DNA from: Nissolia schottii
Taxonomy: Eukaryota > Streptophyta > Magnoliopsida > Fabales > Fabaceae
DNA: 64,000 nt
Reading direction: 5' to 3'
Assembly: GCA_003254905.1 (NCBI GenBank)
Contig: QANU01073111.1
Location: forward strand, 1,371,267 to 1,435,266
The position numbers and the translations under genes were made by a program. Positions 10,532 to 24,131 of the stretch are shown here, in pieces. The notes under the pieces were generated by a model that was not told the DNA's origin, ran no database searches, and was given only the letters and a program-made list of their open reading frames with translations. Each line of letters begins with the position of its first letter. Within the stretch, counting starts at the first letter, position 1.

Positions 10532-13500
10532 AATCACTCATAATTCTCTGCTTTCTACTAGAGGAGAGTAGGTGTTCACTGCAATGTAAAGATATTAGTT
10601 TTGACTCAAATTGTAATCGACACGGGAAACGAAAAAGTTGAAGCAATCGAATTGATCTTTAACATGACTTAAGGAGTTGTTGATAAAATCCTCAAGGCCT
10701 ATTTCCTTGGGTGCCTTGAGCCTAAATCAAAAACTTTGTACGCTACCTCAACCTGTTCCCCTCCCTGCCTCCCTCCTATTTTTGAAAAGAAAATAAATAA
10801 AGCTTAGTGAAAAAAAAAAAAAACGTACACTAATACTTTTTTTAGGGGATTGAAAAAGATTCCCGATAACTAGAGAGGAGTTGTTTTTTTTTTTTCGTGT
10901 GTGTGTGTAATTATAAATTTAACACTATATTTAGGTATGCTTATCAAGTTAATGAGATATAAAAACAAACCATGAAGAAGTTGTAATAGTATCTATAAAA
11001 ACGATGCTCCATTAGATTTAGATCATTCGTTGAAAAATCTCGTAATTTGAAGCGTAACTGCCAATTAAAGCATACCATAACCTAGGAGTTTCTATAGCTG
11101 CCAAAAACTATTACATTGGGGGCAAATAAGCAGATCAAATTTAGCTGTGTTTAAAATCAATTTGAAAAGAAGTGAAACTGTTTGATTTATTTTATTGCTT
11201 TTAGCAGAAGTGTCTCACTTTAGTTAAAATTGATTCATATTGAAAGCCGAACATATTAATTTTTGCATGCGTTTGCTTCTCACACATCTTTTAAACTTAA
11301 GTTTTTTAATATCATTCTCAAACATAAAATCAATAATTTTTAAAATCAATTTTTTTGAAACTTTAATTATTTCAAACATAATTCTTCCAAAATCTAAATC
11401 AAACGGCACCAAAACCGTCTGTTACAACAATAAATTGGTGCTGCTGTTGCTGTATATAACAAGGAATAAGGGGCAGCAATTGAAGAGAACCCTTATATGT
11501 TGGAGGCTGCTTGCAAGTTGTTTTAAGGTCATGTCATTTTGCCCACACATGTTTATGGGACAACACACGTAGCCCCTTTTCTTTTTGTTGATCGAGTTTT
11601 CATTATTATTTGTTTGCAGTGGGCTAGGTTTTCAAAGTGGTCCTGCTCCTAGAAAATCTCAAAACTATCTCTCATTAAGCCAACTATGGAAAGCTAACGG
11701 ATAAACTTAGAAACTCCCATATTGGGCAAAGCCCTGCCTGCCAGGCTGCAACCTCATCCATACAACAAGGGAGTTGCTTTGCTTTGCTTGCAATACATTA
11801 TTCGTATTCTCTATCTCACGTCTCCATATTTTCATTCCCCTTTCATTTTCTTCCTCTCATGCGCATGCGGTCTTACTATTAATTATAATATCAAGAATTC
11901 TAGTCCCTTAACGACTAAATATGTTATAAATAAATTCTTACATTGCCTTGAAGCAAGAGATTTTATTTTTGTTCTAATGCATTTATTTCTTAGCACATCA
12001 ATAAATCTTAGTAGTTTATGAGACAACGATGACTCACGTTTACTAAATTAAAGTTGTGTTTGGTGTAAGAGATAAGACATAACACCGACAAAGAGATAGA
12101 AAATTCATGCATTTTCTGTATCTCACTAAAATTAAGACAAAGAACAAACAAATTTTATTTGAAAGGACACAGACTTAGAGTCTAAGGGGACAAAATTATT
12201 CTGTCTCTATCCACTATTGATACCAAACACAATCTAATGTATTAAGCAATGAATGGATCATAACAAAGAAAAATCTCTTACTCCCATGCCATATAAGAAT
12301 TTGTCATACATTATATTTTATATATGTACCGTAAATGTAATGGTATGCGATGGAGCAGGGGCCATACGTAGCGATGGGTGCAAGGCTTTCATATTAGTAA
12401 GGTAGCAACGGCAAGTCTCCTCCCACCGTTACCACTCGTGATCTGTTCAGTTATAACACTGCCACCTCATCTTCTTATAAAAATCTTCCTCTAAAGAAAT
12501 ATGATATAAAATTATTAAAGAAAATTTCTCTTATTCCCTTAAATTTTTTAGATAAATGGTTCTTTAAATGATATTAGTTACTATAACCAAGAAGTCAAGA
12601 GTTTCCTAAACTTTTGTGAGAGATGGTTACGAGATGATTTTTGAAACTTCCTAGTCATGTCACGTATGTTTTCAAGTCTTGTTTTTCTTATTAAAAAAAA
12701 AAAATGAAATTGGTTGCGGGTGATGCTGTTAAAATTGTTTACTAGCCCCTTTTATAAAAATGGAAATTCTTCAAAAACATGCAAAACACTAATTCCCTCC
12801 ACCGTATGTCTTAACTTAAGTGCAAAGACTAGAGAGTAGAGACTGGTAAAACAAATTACAAGATGTAGAAGCAGGGAACAAGGGTGGTCAAACTGGTGCA
12901 ATGTTCTTTTGTGATTGATAAGCAATCATTTTTTATTTTGGTTAATTAATTAGACAATATTCCTAATTTCAGTTTTGACGAATTTTGGTAGTTTTAAGAT
13001 CACCACGGGGTTTGGTGAAATAGTCAGTGAATGGACACTTAAACCAATGTCATCAATTTGAAAGGGTGATTAATTGTATGTAATCGCGTTATAAACAATG
13101 GACATGCATAAAAAACAATAAACGAGTGCCATGTGTAATTTGGCAGCTAATTAGGTGTTTGATGTTGCCATCCAATTTCTTCAGATGAACTTTTATATAT
13201 ATAAAAGTCATGAATTTATTAATCAAATTCAATGTGGGCAAAAGACGCGAACAAAAGTTGACACGCGAAATGAAATACTTAATGTTTGACAAAATAGCAA
13301 GATAATCTCGTAAAAACTTTTCTTAAAAAAATTTTCTATAAAAATAAAACTCTTATGTTGAACTTCATTTCTATAAAAGCATGAAGAGAACATTATAATC
13401 ATGATAAGAATGTTTACCTACCATGTTTATGAGATGAAATTAATCAAGTCAGCCATTTTTTTTTAAAGAAAAGAGAAAATCCAGGGTAAGGGGCCAAAAG

Positions 13501-14792
13501 TCCTATAGGGATTAGGATCTAGGATCTAGAAATAAAAAGCGTTCACAATTTCATTCCTTGGTTAAAAGGCACTTTTAGATATTGACAAAAAATAAATAGG
13601 AATAAACTAATTAAGTTTTCCTGTTTCGCATGGGACTTAGGATTGGGACAAGTGCTCACCTTTACTCTAAATCCAATAAACAATTGTTTTCATTAACCTA
13701 ATCTCCAGCAAGAAGCAACAACTCTCACTAAAACGACATTTCCTTTTTCTTCTGTTTTTTTGCTTTTAATATGTACTCTAATAATTAATAATGTTACTTA
13801 AGTTTCATAACTCAAGAGGCGAATGTAGTAACTCATCCTTGTCCTTCCCACATGCAAAGAGGAGGAGAAAAGGAGCAAAGTGTCAACATAATAGGCACCT
13901 TTAGGCTTTAATGTTAGAGTACTCTATGCTTTAGGTAAATGATTCAGAGAAGTTTTGATTGCCATTTGTACTTGAAAGCAGTAAAAAGATCTTAGAAGCC
14001 ACAGATAAAGCCATGATGCATGCTTTCAAATACTTTCCAAGTATTTGACTTTCCAGAATCGTTAAGAAATAAAGAGTACATGAATTAATCGTTCATATTA
14101 TACTCCTATATTCACCCAACAAACAATTTTAAAATAAACGAAAAACAACCGTGTTGATATATTTTTAATAAGTGTTGACATTGTGTGCATAAATATTTAT
14201 ATCATATCTACATACGTTAATATTTTTTTGTCTAAAAATTATTACTTATTATATCAAATACAATAGATTTATTTTTTACTCTAATATTATAAAATGATTC
14301 TAGAGGGTTTGTGTACGTGGAGTGTTCAAATAATTAACCTTGACGTATAGAACATAATTACTTAATCTTTTCACAAAATTTTACACATTGAAAATAAAAG
14401 TAAGTATTAATAATTTTAAAGTTTTTTAAAATAGGACTAGGTTTACTTTTTTTTTACTTTATTTAATAATATATAGAAAGATATATAGTAAGATCTAGCA
14501 AAACTCTTTCGAAAATATTAAATGACTTGGATACTTGCCTAAATATAAGTGTTAAAATTATGCAGCATGATTAAGGATCTTTACATTCTTCTAACTTTCT
14601 AGTATTGCTCATATATTTAAATTAAATTTTAAGGAGGCATGTGATACATTGCCTCCAAAATTACTAGGTAATCTAGATTACCTTTTAAAAAGATTATCAC
14701 TTATTAAATTGCATTATTGTGGGTATGCACAGATCATATAACTGATATTTACATAACCTTGTTTGGTATATACAAAAGATTACGAGATAATA
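10532..14792. other. Intergenic DNA, no gene recognised
   Basis: About 4.3 kb of AT-rich sequence without a supportable coding region. It holds a MITE-like element at about 11172-11410, a short palindrome ACTTTTATATATATAAAAGT at about 13190, and several poly-A/T runs. Confidence 0.5.
11172..11410. mobile_element. MITE-like element with GTTTGATTTA terminal inverted repeats
   Basis: The left end carries GTTTGATTTATTTT and the reverse complement of the right end carries GTTTGATTTAGATTTT, giving imperfect inverted termini around an AT-rich, coding-free core of about 240 bp. No convincing target-site duplication was found, so the boundaries are approximate. Confidence 0.35.
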
Positions 14793-15120
14793 TGTATTAT
14801 TTATTATTATTAATATTATTATTTTTATTACTATTTTATTATTATTATCATTATTATTATTACTATTATTATTTTTTTATATTTTTTATTATTACTATTT
14901 TTTTTATAATAATTATTATTATTATATTTATGTTTATGTTTATTATTATTAGTATTATTTTATTACTATTTATATTTTCATTATTATTTTTATAATAATA
15001 ATAATTATTATTATGACTATTTTTATAATTATTATTATTTATTATTTTTGTTATTATTATTATTTCTATTTTTATTTCCATTATTATTTTTATAATAATA
15101 ATAATAATTATTATTATTTA
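14793..15120. repeat. Long imperfect ATT/TTA microsatellite tract
   Basis: About 330 bp consists almost entirely of ATT/TTA trinucleotides with scattered interruptions. Runs switch to TAA several times near the right end, so the tract can fold on itself. The ORFs that cross it on both strands (Ile/Asn- or Tyr/Phe-rich) are artefacts of the repeat. Confidence 0.9.
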
Positions 15121-15984
15121 AGATTACTGGAGGTGATGATCTAAATAGACACCTCTCACGAAGTTAATCCACATTACCACTTGAAAGGCAACGTCTAAAT
15201 AATTCAGATAATTTAAAAGTTAAATTATTAATAATTTAGATAGAGTAAATGCCTTCAAAGCCCTACATCATGGTAGGTATGGCATGTCTTCCCTCCTTGT
15301 ATTATGGTGCCTTGTCAACTAAACAAACATACTAGTTGAATTTACATAATATATGAGGAGTGTAAAGTAAAATGGTCTTAATTTACTCTTACAATAACAA
15401 ACAAAAAAAAATGAAATGAAAGAAACAAAATAAGAGAGGAAAATAGGAATAGTAAAAGAGAAGAAAGTGAGAGAAAGGCAGAGTTGGTGAGCACCAAAAG
15501 AATGCTACAGAATGAAACTGAAAGACGAAGTAATAATTGTGAAGGAAGTTACTCTGTCACTCTTTCTCTCTATATTGGCTTCAAACTCTCCCCTAACTCT
15601 CTGCCTTCAACTGTCTCTTCCATTCTCTTGTTGTCAAATCTCCAAAAGGTGCTCTCTCTCTTTCTCTCTCACAACAAGCAATATCGTTGTTTTGTCTTCC
15701 TCTGGTTTCTGCATGTGTTTCGGTTCATAACCAGGTTTCTTCTGGTGTAAAACTTCTATATACTTATTCACAAAAATATATATTTGCAATTTCAATATGA
15801 TATATACACCTTAATTAGTCTCCATTCTTTTTTCATATTGTTTTTGTTGTGATGCTGCTTTGATTAAATATACTTTTAAGAGTTGATGATTGAACCGTTT
15901 TATTTATTTTTTTATGTTAATCAACTTTGTTTATTAGGCCTTGATGGATTCATTAAAGTTGATTCATTGATTTGTGTGGATCAG
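15121..15984. other. Promoter and probable 5' UTR/first intron of the GUX1-like gene
   Basis: The stretch 15540-15670 is rich in CT runs, typical of a plant 5' UTR. A plausible donor (AAAAG|GTGCTC at about 15648) and an acceptor (GGATCAG at 15984) suggest a 5' UTR intron. No TATA box can be fixed. Confidence 0.4.
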
Positions 15985-15991
15985 ATGTTGC

Positions 15992-16042
15992 ATGCATGCC
16001 CCTGTAGCTGAAGCTGAAGCTGAAGCAGAACAGAATAGTTAA
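15992..16042 (+). promoter_or_regulatory. 16-codon upstream ORF ending 1 nt before the GUX1-like start
   Basis: An ATG at 15992 opens a 16-residue peptide with an Ala-Glu repeat (VAEAEAEAEQ). It ends with TAA at 16040-16042, one base before the main ATG at 16044. Another upstream ATG at 15985 opens an 8-residue ORF. Such leaders can reduce or gate translation of the main ORF. Whether this stretch is in the mature mRNA depends on the inferred 5' UTR splice site. Confidence 0.4.
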
Positions 16043-16043
16043 T

Positions 16044-19000
16044 ATGAGAGGAACAATGGGTAATTCTCCTCATGCCGTTGAAGCTCGACACCGTTTGCCT
16101 GCATCCATGTCAGTCCTTTCTTCCCTACACTTTCTCTGTTTTACGCTCTTTACAAAGTTCACAATTTATTAGTGCTTAATTCTAGAATGCATAGACTGTC
16201 ATAAAAACTTATTATTACTGCAACAGAGAAAATGCAATGTGTTAAAAAGGCAACTTTATGGTATATTTTCACCTAATAGCTAGGACCCATCATTTTTATA
16301 TTACATGAACGTCTCTTTGAGCCTTTGTAGTAGTTAAAAATCCAACCCTTTTCCTTTTTCTCTTGTTAAATTTGTATTATGTTATTAGCAATTCCGACAT
16401 ACTGAGATACAACTTGTAATTTTCTTCTCAGTATGAGTCTAAAAACTATTAAGATAGATGAATACATCGGTGACAATCACAATGTTCTTGATTTGGCAGA
16501 AGTGATACCTATAAAAATCATTATGACGCTCAACTGATATAAGCAATATGAGGTGATAATTAAAGAGAGAATGTACCAAAGATTCATGCTTATATACTGT
16601 GAGAAGATAACTCGTATTCTGTTTGTTGAGCTATTCTGTAACCGTGATTAAGATCATCATGAAATCAATTATGTAAATAAATGTACTTATGATGTCTCAT
16701 GAACACCACCAGAGGAGTTACGAGTTCAACAGTTTCGCAAGCATGTATTAAAGCTCAGGTTATTTCATAGGGTTTGGGCCTATTTGGGCCTAAGTCCAAT
16801 TTATTGGTAAAGTCCTATACCTTTGAGAATGAGTTAATGTAATATCAAGCCAATGAGATGCATCTCACATTCAAGATTTATGGTAACACATTCGTATTTG
16901 CTTAGAGGGTAAATCAGGTCCCGATTCCCAGATCTAGGTGACAACATTGTTGTGTTCATGCGCATAGATAGTATTAGGAATATAAGTATTTCGTAATGTT
17001 GTCAAATCTTTTTCAAACGCCAGACATGGACCTACATAGAGTGAACATTTGTCTGTGATAAGTGTCACTCATGATATATATCTGAGGAAATGATAGTGAC
17101 ATTTTATCTCAAATTCTTATTTTACAGTCGAAGGAATAAGCCAAAACCACTTTCGAGTCTCTTTATTCATATTTCAGTCTTAACTCTCAATGATTTCATT
17201 CTTTTATACAAATGTACGTGACCAATTATTTTGCCTATTCTTACCCAACACCTTTCTACGGTGGTTACAACTTACAAAGGATTTTAGTTTTTATTGGTGA
17301 TCCTATTTTTACCCGGGGCCATATATCATTGAGACATTGACTAATACTCTTCACAATTTCATTTGTTAGCCAAACTTTCTCTTCAATGAATCAAATTCTT
17401 TACAATCTGTCCACAAGAAAGTACAATCATAGTTTTCCTCTCTAAGGGGCTGCTTTGCACCTTTTTGAATCATTTGTATAATGGACCCACGTCATGCCTA
17501 ACCATGTTATAGAATTACCCTTTTGTTCTAAAGAGAAAAAAAGAAGCAATATTCCATTATCCATTATATAAATAATAGTTATATATTTTGTGTGTTTTCT
17601 ACGTATGAATGGAATAAAATATTCTGAAATCTGGGCGTGGAAGGTATGAGATTTTTTAGGCGGTCAATAGTATGCCTTCTAAGTTCCTCCAGTCACCTTT
17701 GTAGACCCATGAATGCACCAGTTCAATGCTTGCTTAATGCTTAGAGCTTCAAACTCATATCTACCTTATGAATCTTCTTGAATGGACCAGCTCTATGCTT
17801 GCTTAGAGCTTAAGTACGATAATGAATTTGGACAATTTGAAAGAATGACACATTGCATTACATTAAAGAGAATGATTACAAAGTATATTTACTTGATATT
17901 TGTAGGCGAGGTTGATTTAAAATCAAATTCTAGCATCTAATGACTCAATTACAATATTATTGACAGCAGTGACCAAGTGATTGCAGCATGAGAAAATTCC
18001 GCATCCGCCCGTTTCCATTTAACTTTCTAGTCTTTTCTATTAAAGCTTGAGAGATATATAAATGAAAGATACTTGTCGTTTTAAGAGACAGAATAAGAAA
18101 TAAAATGACAAGTATAATTCATCGTAGTGTATAAATTAATTTTTAAGCATTTCTCTTTTTATAATTTAGTTTTCAAAATATCTGTCAAATTCATGTTCTA
18201 TAGTGGTTAATTTTTTTTCCAATAATACAATTTGCATTAATAACCGCATGCAATTTAAAAAATAATAATAATAATATAGTATTAAATACATTAATAAAAG
18301 GAATTTCGGTCATTAAAAAAAAGTAAAACTTAATACTACCAAGAAGGAAGTTACAGTGTGAATCAATTAGTTTTGAAGAGAAATGTTAAATGTATTTACT
18401 TTGTGTGAGACATGGTGTCGACTCACTTTATTTACTATTAAATAAGATGTGAATTAGATCTCAATGAAGTCTAGCCCCCCATACGACAGTGAATGAGATA
18501 TAAGTTAACATAATACCCCACACAAGATGAGTACAAATATCACAGCTGAGTTTCGAATACCACTCTTTAAAACCAATAAAAATCACATATTCAATTGTTT
18601 GTTTTTAATTTTTTGTTGTCTATATCTTGCAATTTTATTCTTGAACAATTACGTGGTACAGTGAAGATTTATACAAAAGAAGAATGCCAAGAAGTAAAGC
18701 GAGAGATGTAGAGAAACCTTTCCACTTATCAATACAAGATAGGAGCTCAAGATGCAAGCTTTCTTTCTTAAAACTGATCCTACTCATAACCATTTGTGGC
18801 ACTATAGTAATGCTCCTCTACTCTCCAGAGGTTTACAACACCAACCATTTATCAAGCTCTGGCTCTCGGTAAGTGTTAACAAATCCTTTTTGGTATACAA
18901 AGTAAAAAATGGAATAAACTAAAGAACCAAATTGTGATGCCAAATTTAACTTAATTGAGGACTAATTTTTGTGAACAGGTGGATATGGGGTGGCTCAGAT

Positions 19001-21053
19001 CCTCGTTATACATCGAATGTAGACACTGATTGGGATGATATAATGAAAATCACAAAGAAGCTGACAGGGAAAAATGAATTCCAAGGCATTGGCCTTCTAA
19101 ATTTCAACAAGAGTGAAATAAGTCATTGGGAGCATGTTATCCCTGATGCCACACATATTGTCCTGCACTTGGAGTATGCTGCAAGAAATGTGACATGGGA
19201 GTCTCTATACCCGGAATGGATTGACGAGGAGGAGGAAGAAGAAGTTCCCGTTTGCCCTTCTCTGCCGAGTCTTGGATCTCCTGGCATAAGGCTCAATCTC
19301 ATTGCTGTCAAGCTTCCTTGTAAGAGGAATGGTGGGAATTGGTCTAGAGATGTTGCTCGTTTTCATCTTCAGCTTGCGGCTGCTCGCCTCGCAGCCTCTT
19401 TCAAAGGAAACTACCCTGTCTATGTGCTCTTTGTCACCGACTGCTTCCCGATACCGAATCTGTTTACCTGCAAAGAACTGGTTGGTCGCGAAGGGAATGC
19501 ATGGTTATACACACCAAACTTGAGTGTTTTTAGAGAAAAGGTCAACCTCCCTGTAGGATCTTGTGAGCTTGCACTTCCTATGAGGGGTAAAGGTCAGTTC
19601 TATCATCTTTCTCTCTCAACATAACAGCATAATTATTTGGCTTCATAGGCATGGTTGCAAGTGTTTTTACCAACCAGCTTAATTGGTTCAAGTGGCTCAA
19701 CACTTGTTTCTCCTAAGTAAGGTATTGAGTTCAATTTTTATGGATAGAAAAACTAGCACTGAAAGAGTTTTACCGGCCAAACCAACTTAAGCCAAATTAG
19801 TTAAAGTTCAGTGAACTCTACCTACTGATGGATCAAAAAATGTCCTACCAGCAATGACTAGTTTGTCTGCTTAAACATAATATATTCTCATCCATGACCA
19901 TGACCATAAGAAATAGAATTTCATCTTTACAATGTGATTATTCCATGTACTATCATGATGTTGTTATTATATTTCTGTTATCATAAAATTCACAAGAAAG
20001 GAATTGACTTAATTGGAAGCAGAGCTGGTTTACAATGGAAATGCTCACAGAGAAGCCTATGCAACAATTCTGCACTCAGCTCATGTTTATGTTTGTGGAG
20101 CTATAGCCGCTGCGCAGAGCATCCGCATGGCTGGATCAACTCGAGACCTTGTAATACTTGTTGATAAGACGATCAGTGGATATCACAGAAGTGGTTTGGA
20201 AGCAGCAGGGTGGAAAGTCAGGACAATAGAGAGGATCAGAAACCCGAAAGCCGAAAAAGATGCCTACAACGAATGGAACTACAGCAAATTCCGCTTATGG
20301 CAGCTGACAGATTATGACAAGATAATATTCATTGACGCAGATTTGCTCATACTGAGAAACATAGATTTCCTATTTGGAATGCCGGAAATCACAGCCACTG
20401 GAAACAATGCCACGCTTTTCAACTCGGGTGTCATGGTGGTTGAGCCATCAAACTGCACATTCCAGCTCCTGATGGAACACATCAACGAGATTGAGTCCTA
20501 CAATGGAGGGGACCAGGGATACCTGAACGAGATATTCACATGGTGGCACAGGATACCGAGACACATGAACTTCTTGAAGCATTTCTGGATTGGCGACGAG
20601 GAAGAGAAGAAACAAAAGAAAACAATGTTATTTGGTGCAGAGCCTCCAATCCTCTATGTCCTGCACTATCTAGGCCTGAAGCCTTGGCTGTGCTTCCGGG
20701 ACTATGATTGTAACTGGAATTTTGACATAATGCACGAGTTTGCAAGTGATGTTGCGCACGAGAAGTGGTGGAAGGTGCATGATGCAATGCCTGAGGTGTT
20801 GCAGCAGTTTTGCATGCTGAAGTCAAAGCAGAAGGCACAGTTGGAGTGGGATCGCAGGCAAGCTGAGATAGGAAACTTCACTGATGGGCATTGGAAAATT
20901 AAGGTTAAGGATCGGAGGTTGAAGAAATGCATAGATAATGTGTGCAACTGGAAGAGCATGTTGCGGCATTGGGGAGAGACAAATTGGACAGATGATGAGT
21001 CTTACACCCCAACACCACCTGCCATTACTACCACTTCTCTTCCTGCTTTGTGA
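16044..21053 (+). CDS. GUX1: GUX1-like glucuronosyltransferase of xylan (GT8)
   Basis: Four coding exons join in frame: 16044-16108, 18662-18868, 18979-19592 and 20023-21053 (638 aa; 634 if the in-frame ATG at 16056, which has an ACAATGG context, is used). It is a type II Golgi protein with a short cytosolic N-terminus, a membrane anchor near residues 57-75 and a long luminal part. The GT8 catalytic domain starts near residue 305 with REAYATILHSAHVYVCGAIA. The metal-binding DxD is DAD at 400-402. Downstream motifs include GDQGYLNE and HYLGLKPW. The family adds GlcA side chains to xylan in the Golgi; older names are PGSIP1 or glycogenin-like. Intron 1 is about 2.55 kb. An acidic run of Glu residues precedes VPVCP, as in the family. 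Orthology to GUX1 rather than GUX2 is based on overall similarity. Confidence 0.95.
17705..17817. repeat. Imperfect tandem duplication in GUX1-like intron 1
   Basis: Two copies of a 45-60 bp unit beginning GAATGNACCAG and containing ATGCTTGCTTA and AGAGCTT lie in direct orientation. The second copy lacks a few bases. It has no evident function. Confidence 0.5.
19655..19790 (+). mobile_element. tRNA-related (SINE-like) repeat in GUX1-like intron 3
   Basis: The stretch resembles widespread plant tRNA-like repeats, with a box-A-like GGTTCAAGTGG and a box-B-like GAGTTCAATTT about 40-50 bp apart. No target-site duplication was identified. The assignment is tentative. Confidence 0.3.
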
Positions 21054-22267
21054 CTTGTGAGTTGTTTCACTTCCTTGTTTTCTCGCAAGTGTTGAAAAAA
21101 GGTCTCGGTAGAGTTAGGAGGAAAAAAAAATATGAAGGACGTTTTTTTACGTCGTCTTTTTTATGCATCAAATGTACTAGTATTACATTATGATCATACT
21201 ATAACGGAATTTACCACAATTTAATTTTAGAGGAATTGAGCTGAATAAATGTAACGTATGAACCTTTTATTCTTGAGTTTGTCATTTTTGTTTCCCTTTG
21301 TAAATATGTTGTTAAGCCAAAAGAGTTACAAGCTCAAATCTTGCAAACATACTTTACTAGCTTCAACTTTTAACATAGAATAAGCTACAATGCTTTTCAT
21401 ATATGGAAGTTACAAGCGGCAAAAATTATGGATAATTGTACCAAAAGCAGGTGACAAATGAATATAGAGCAAGAACAACACAAATAGGTACTAGGTAGAT
21501 TTACATCAATCCTTATCTAACCGACAGTTGGACTAGATTATAAAATCACACCACGTGAACCAATTAATCTATCATGTGAACCTTTATTTTAAATGTTTAC
21601 TACGACCATTATGCAGCATGTTCTGCCAGCTATATTTGTCCCAGCCAACCCCATTACGGCAAGTAGATCTCTAATTATAAGATGTGTGTATACGTGAAAT
21701 GTTGAACAGCAATGTTGATTTGTTGACAGATACCGAAAGGTCTATTCATTCTACGCAAGTGAGTAAGGAGAAAGCAACAGCCATACCTGTGCCGGTGAAC
21801 CGTGGTTATCATTGATAATGAATTTGATAATAATGCAAGTTTCCTCTCATGATCAAGTGTCTCATGCAAGCACTTTCAAGTTATCGTGACATTCAAAGAT
21901 GTTGTTAGGTCACTAGTATTCATGAGTGCAAACAGTCATGGCCCTCATGATGGGTTTTCCAATTTTCCTTTAGGTATCTTCTTTTGTTTAGCTACACCGG
22001 ATGGAAAGATTTGTGGAATCTAGTAATTTTAGTAGAGCAGATCATATGATTCTCTGTAACACAACCATCATGCAAAAACAATACCAATCTTCTACATGGA
22101 GCGCCAATCCAGTAGAACGAGAGGGATATCCAGTATTTGGAGTTTCTCCAAATGGCTTTTTGAATTCTTTTTATTGTATTTGTAGTTACAAAGGGGATGT
22201 GAAAAAAATTCCCCTATTTACTTCTCCTCCTCCTCTTCCTCATTCGAGCTAAACAACAACTAGCTAA
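21054..22267. other. Convergent intergenic region between the GUX1-like and PME51-like genes
   Basis: It holds the 3' ends of two genes transcribed toward each other. No further gene is supported. A short ORF near 22001-22252 has no recognisable domain. Confidence 0.5.
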
Positions 22268-24131
22268 TCAACGAGATGCCGGATTTGGAATCCAATCGTT
22301 TCCTTGAATGAAACTCTGCACTGAATACGTGAACACGTGCTCATTTGGGACCTTGCTGCTCCAGGGCACCCTCTGAGTCAAATTAGAACCAGGTCCTGAG
22401 TTCTCAAATTCTCCATAGTAAAGTGTTTGTAGTGCGAAATCCCCACCCCATGGCAACCAACCCTCCGGTGAGATAAGGGCCTCCAAGACGGACCGAATGA
22501 AAACTGTTCTTGAATACTCCTTCCATGGCCTGCCCAGATAGTTCCTGTGAACTGAAGGCTTGCTGTTATACAATGCCATGTATTCCTCAGTGCCATTAAT
22601 CAAGCAGTTCTGGAAAACAAACCCTGTCGACTGAGCAGGGTCTGTCCTGCCCTGCGCCGTGATGGAATTCTTCTCGCCCTTCTCCGGCCTGGCTTGCCTG
22701 GGCCGGACAAGGATTTGGCAGTCCTGGAAGATCGAAGCCGAGTTTCCAAAGATGAAGTCCACATTGCCGACAATCCGGCACGATTTGTAAAATTGGCGCA
22801 GCGAATGAGCATAGAGAGTGTCTTGGTTGCCTATGAAATCGCAATTCTCAATGACAGATAGATCACTGTCTGACCTGAATGCTACTGCCTGGTGTGCATT
22901 AGGACCCGCCGTGTTCTGAACAGTGAGATCCTTTGCCATGAATCCATCCCCAAGAACCCCTGCCAAGACAAATCAATCAAGCCATAAATAAGACAGCTAT
23001 GCTCAATGCATCATTTAAATATTATTGAATAAAGTGAAAGTTCAATGACCATTTTCACAAATGAGTTGAAATCAGATAAGTCAAAAATCTTCCCAATTTA
23101 TAATCCAAAGAAACAATTGCTATTAATTTAAACAATTGAACACATTTGGAAAATAATAGAAGCTCACCGACGGTGGCTGAGTTATAGGTTGTCATTCCCG
23201 GCTGCCGCCCCACGTTGGCGGAGCCGGTGATCACAGTCTTGCCCATTCCATCGCCCAAGAAGACCACATTCCTCTTCTTCAACGGAACCCTAACCCTCTC
23301 CTCGTAAACCCCTTCCTTTATGTGAATCACAAACCTCCCTTCCCCGACGTCAACGTTATCCGGCGCCGCGTTAACCGCCTCCTGCACCGTCGCGTAGCAA
23401 CCAGCGCCCCCGCCCTTGCACACCGTAACGTCCGGCGTCATTTTCGCCGGCAAACCGAGCCCGCGTTCGGATCCGGACCCGGCGGGCTCCCAGAACCCGT
23501 CCCGCTCCGTGAGCGGCGGCCTCCACGACGCGGTGTCGTTCCCGAAGAGGTCGTAGGAGGCGATCATGCTGAGGGCATTGCTGGTGAGGGAGGTGAGGTT
23601 GGCGAGAAACGACATGGTTTCGGCGACGAGTGCGGTGTCGTTGGCGTACTTGAGGCCCGACCAGCATCCGTACTGGTAGGCGAGGGCGGCGCTCATCCAG
23701 GCGCGGGCGTCCTTGGTGGCGCCACGGGGGAGGGCGGAGGCGGCGAGGGAGGCGCGGTGGCGGGAGTAGCGGAGCACCTGGAGGCATGTCTTGGCGGCGG
23801 TGGCGCGGGAGCGGTTGTTGGCGGATGAGTTGAGAATGGAGGTGAGCATGGAGTGGGCGGTGTTGAGGTTGTGGGAGGAGAATGCCATGGCGGATTGGAT
23901 GATCTGGAGAGGGGTTGGGTTCGGGAGGGTGAGAGTGAGGAGAGAGGATTGGCATTGGTGAGGGAAGCGGGTTGCCTTGCACGCTTGGTGGATGTGGGAG
24001 TGGAGGTGGTGGAGGGAGGAGGAGAGGGAGAGGGAGAAGGAGAGGATGAGGCAGATGGAGAGAGAGAGGAGGGAAGCCATGGAGAGGATGAGGAGGGTGG
24101 ATCTGGTGGCGGTTGTGGTTTTTCTGGTCAT
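22268..24131 (-). CDS. PME51: Pectinesterase 51-like, PMEI pro-domain plus pectin methylesterase
   Basis: Two exons, 24131-23168 and 22959-22268, join to 551 aa, the same length as I recall for Arabidopsis PME51. An N-terminal hydrophobic signal anchor lies at about residues 12-38. A PMEI-type inhibitor region covers about 45-200 and the CE8 catalytic domain about 245-545. Catalytic landmarks are Q345, Q367, D368 (GNQDTLYA), D389 (GNVDFIFG) and R465/W467 (GRPW). The enzyme removes methyl esters from wall homogalacturonan in the apoplast. I see no typical RRLL-type basic processing motif between the two domains. Exon 1 is markedly GC-rich (many GCG, CCG and CGG codons) compared with exon 2 and the AT-rich flanks. 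The single intron is placed by GT-AG sites and frame. Confidence 0.95.

Noticed and set aside
14717..15081. ORFs on both strands rich in Leu/Tyr/Phe or Ile/Asn/Lys
   Set aside because: They are translations of the ATT/TTA microsatellite and have no gene-like features.
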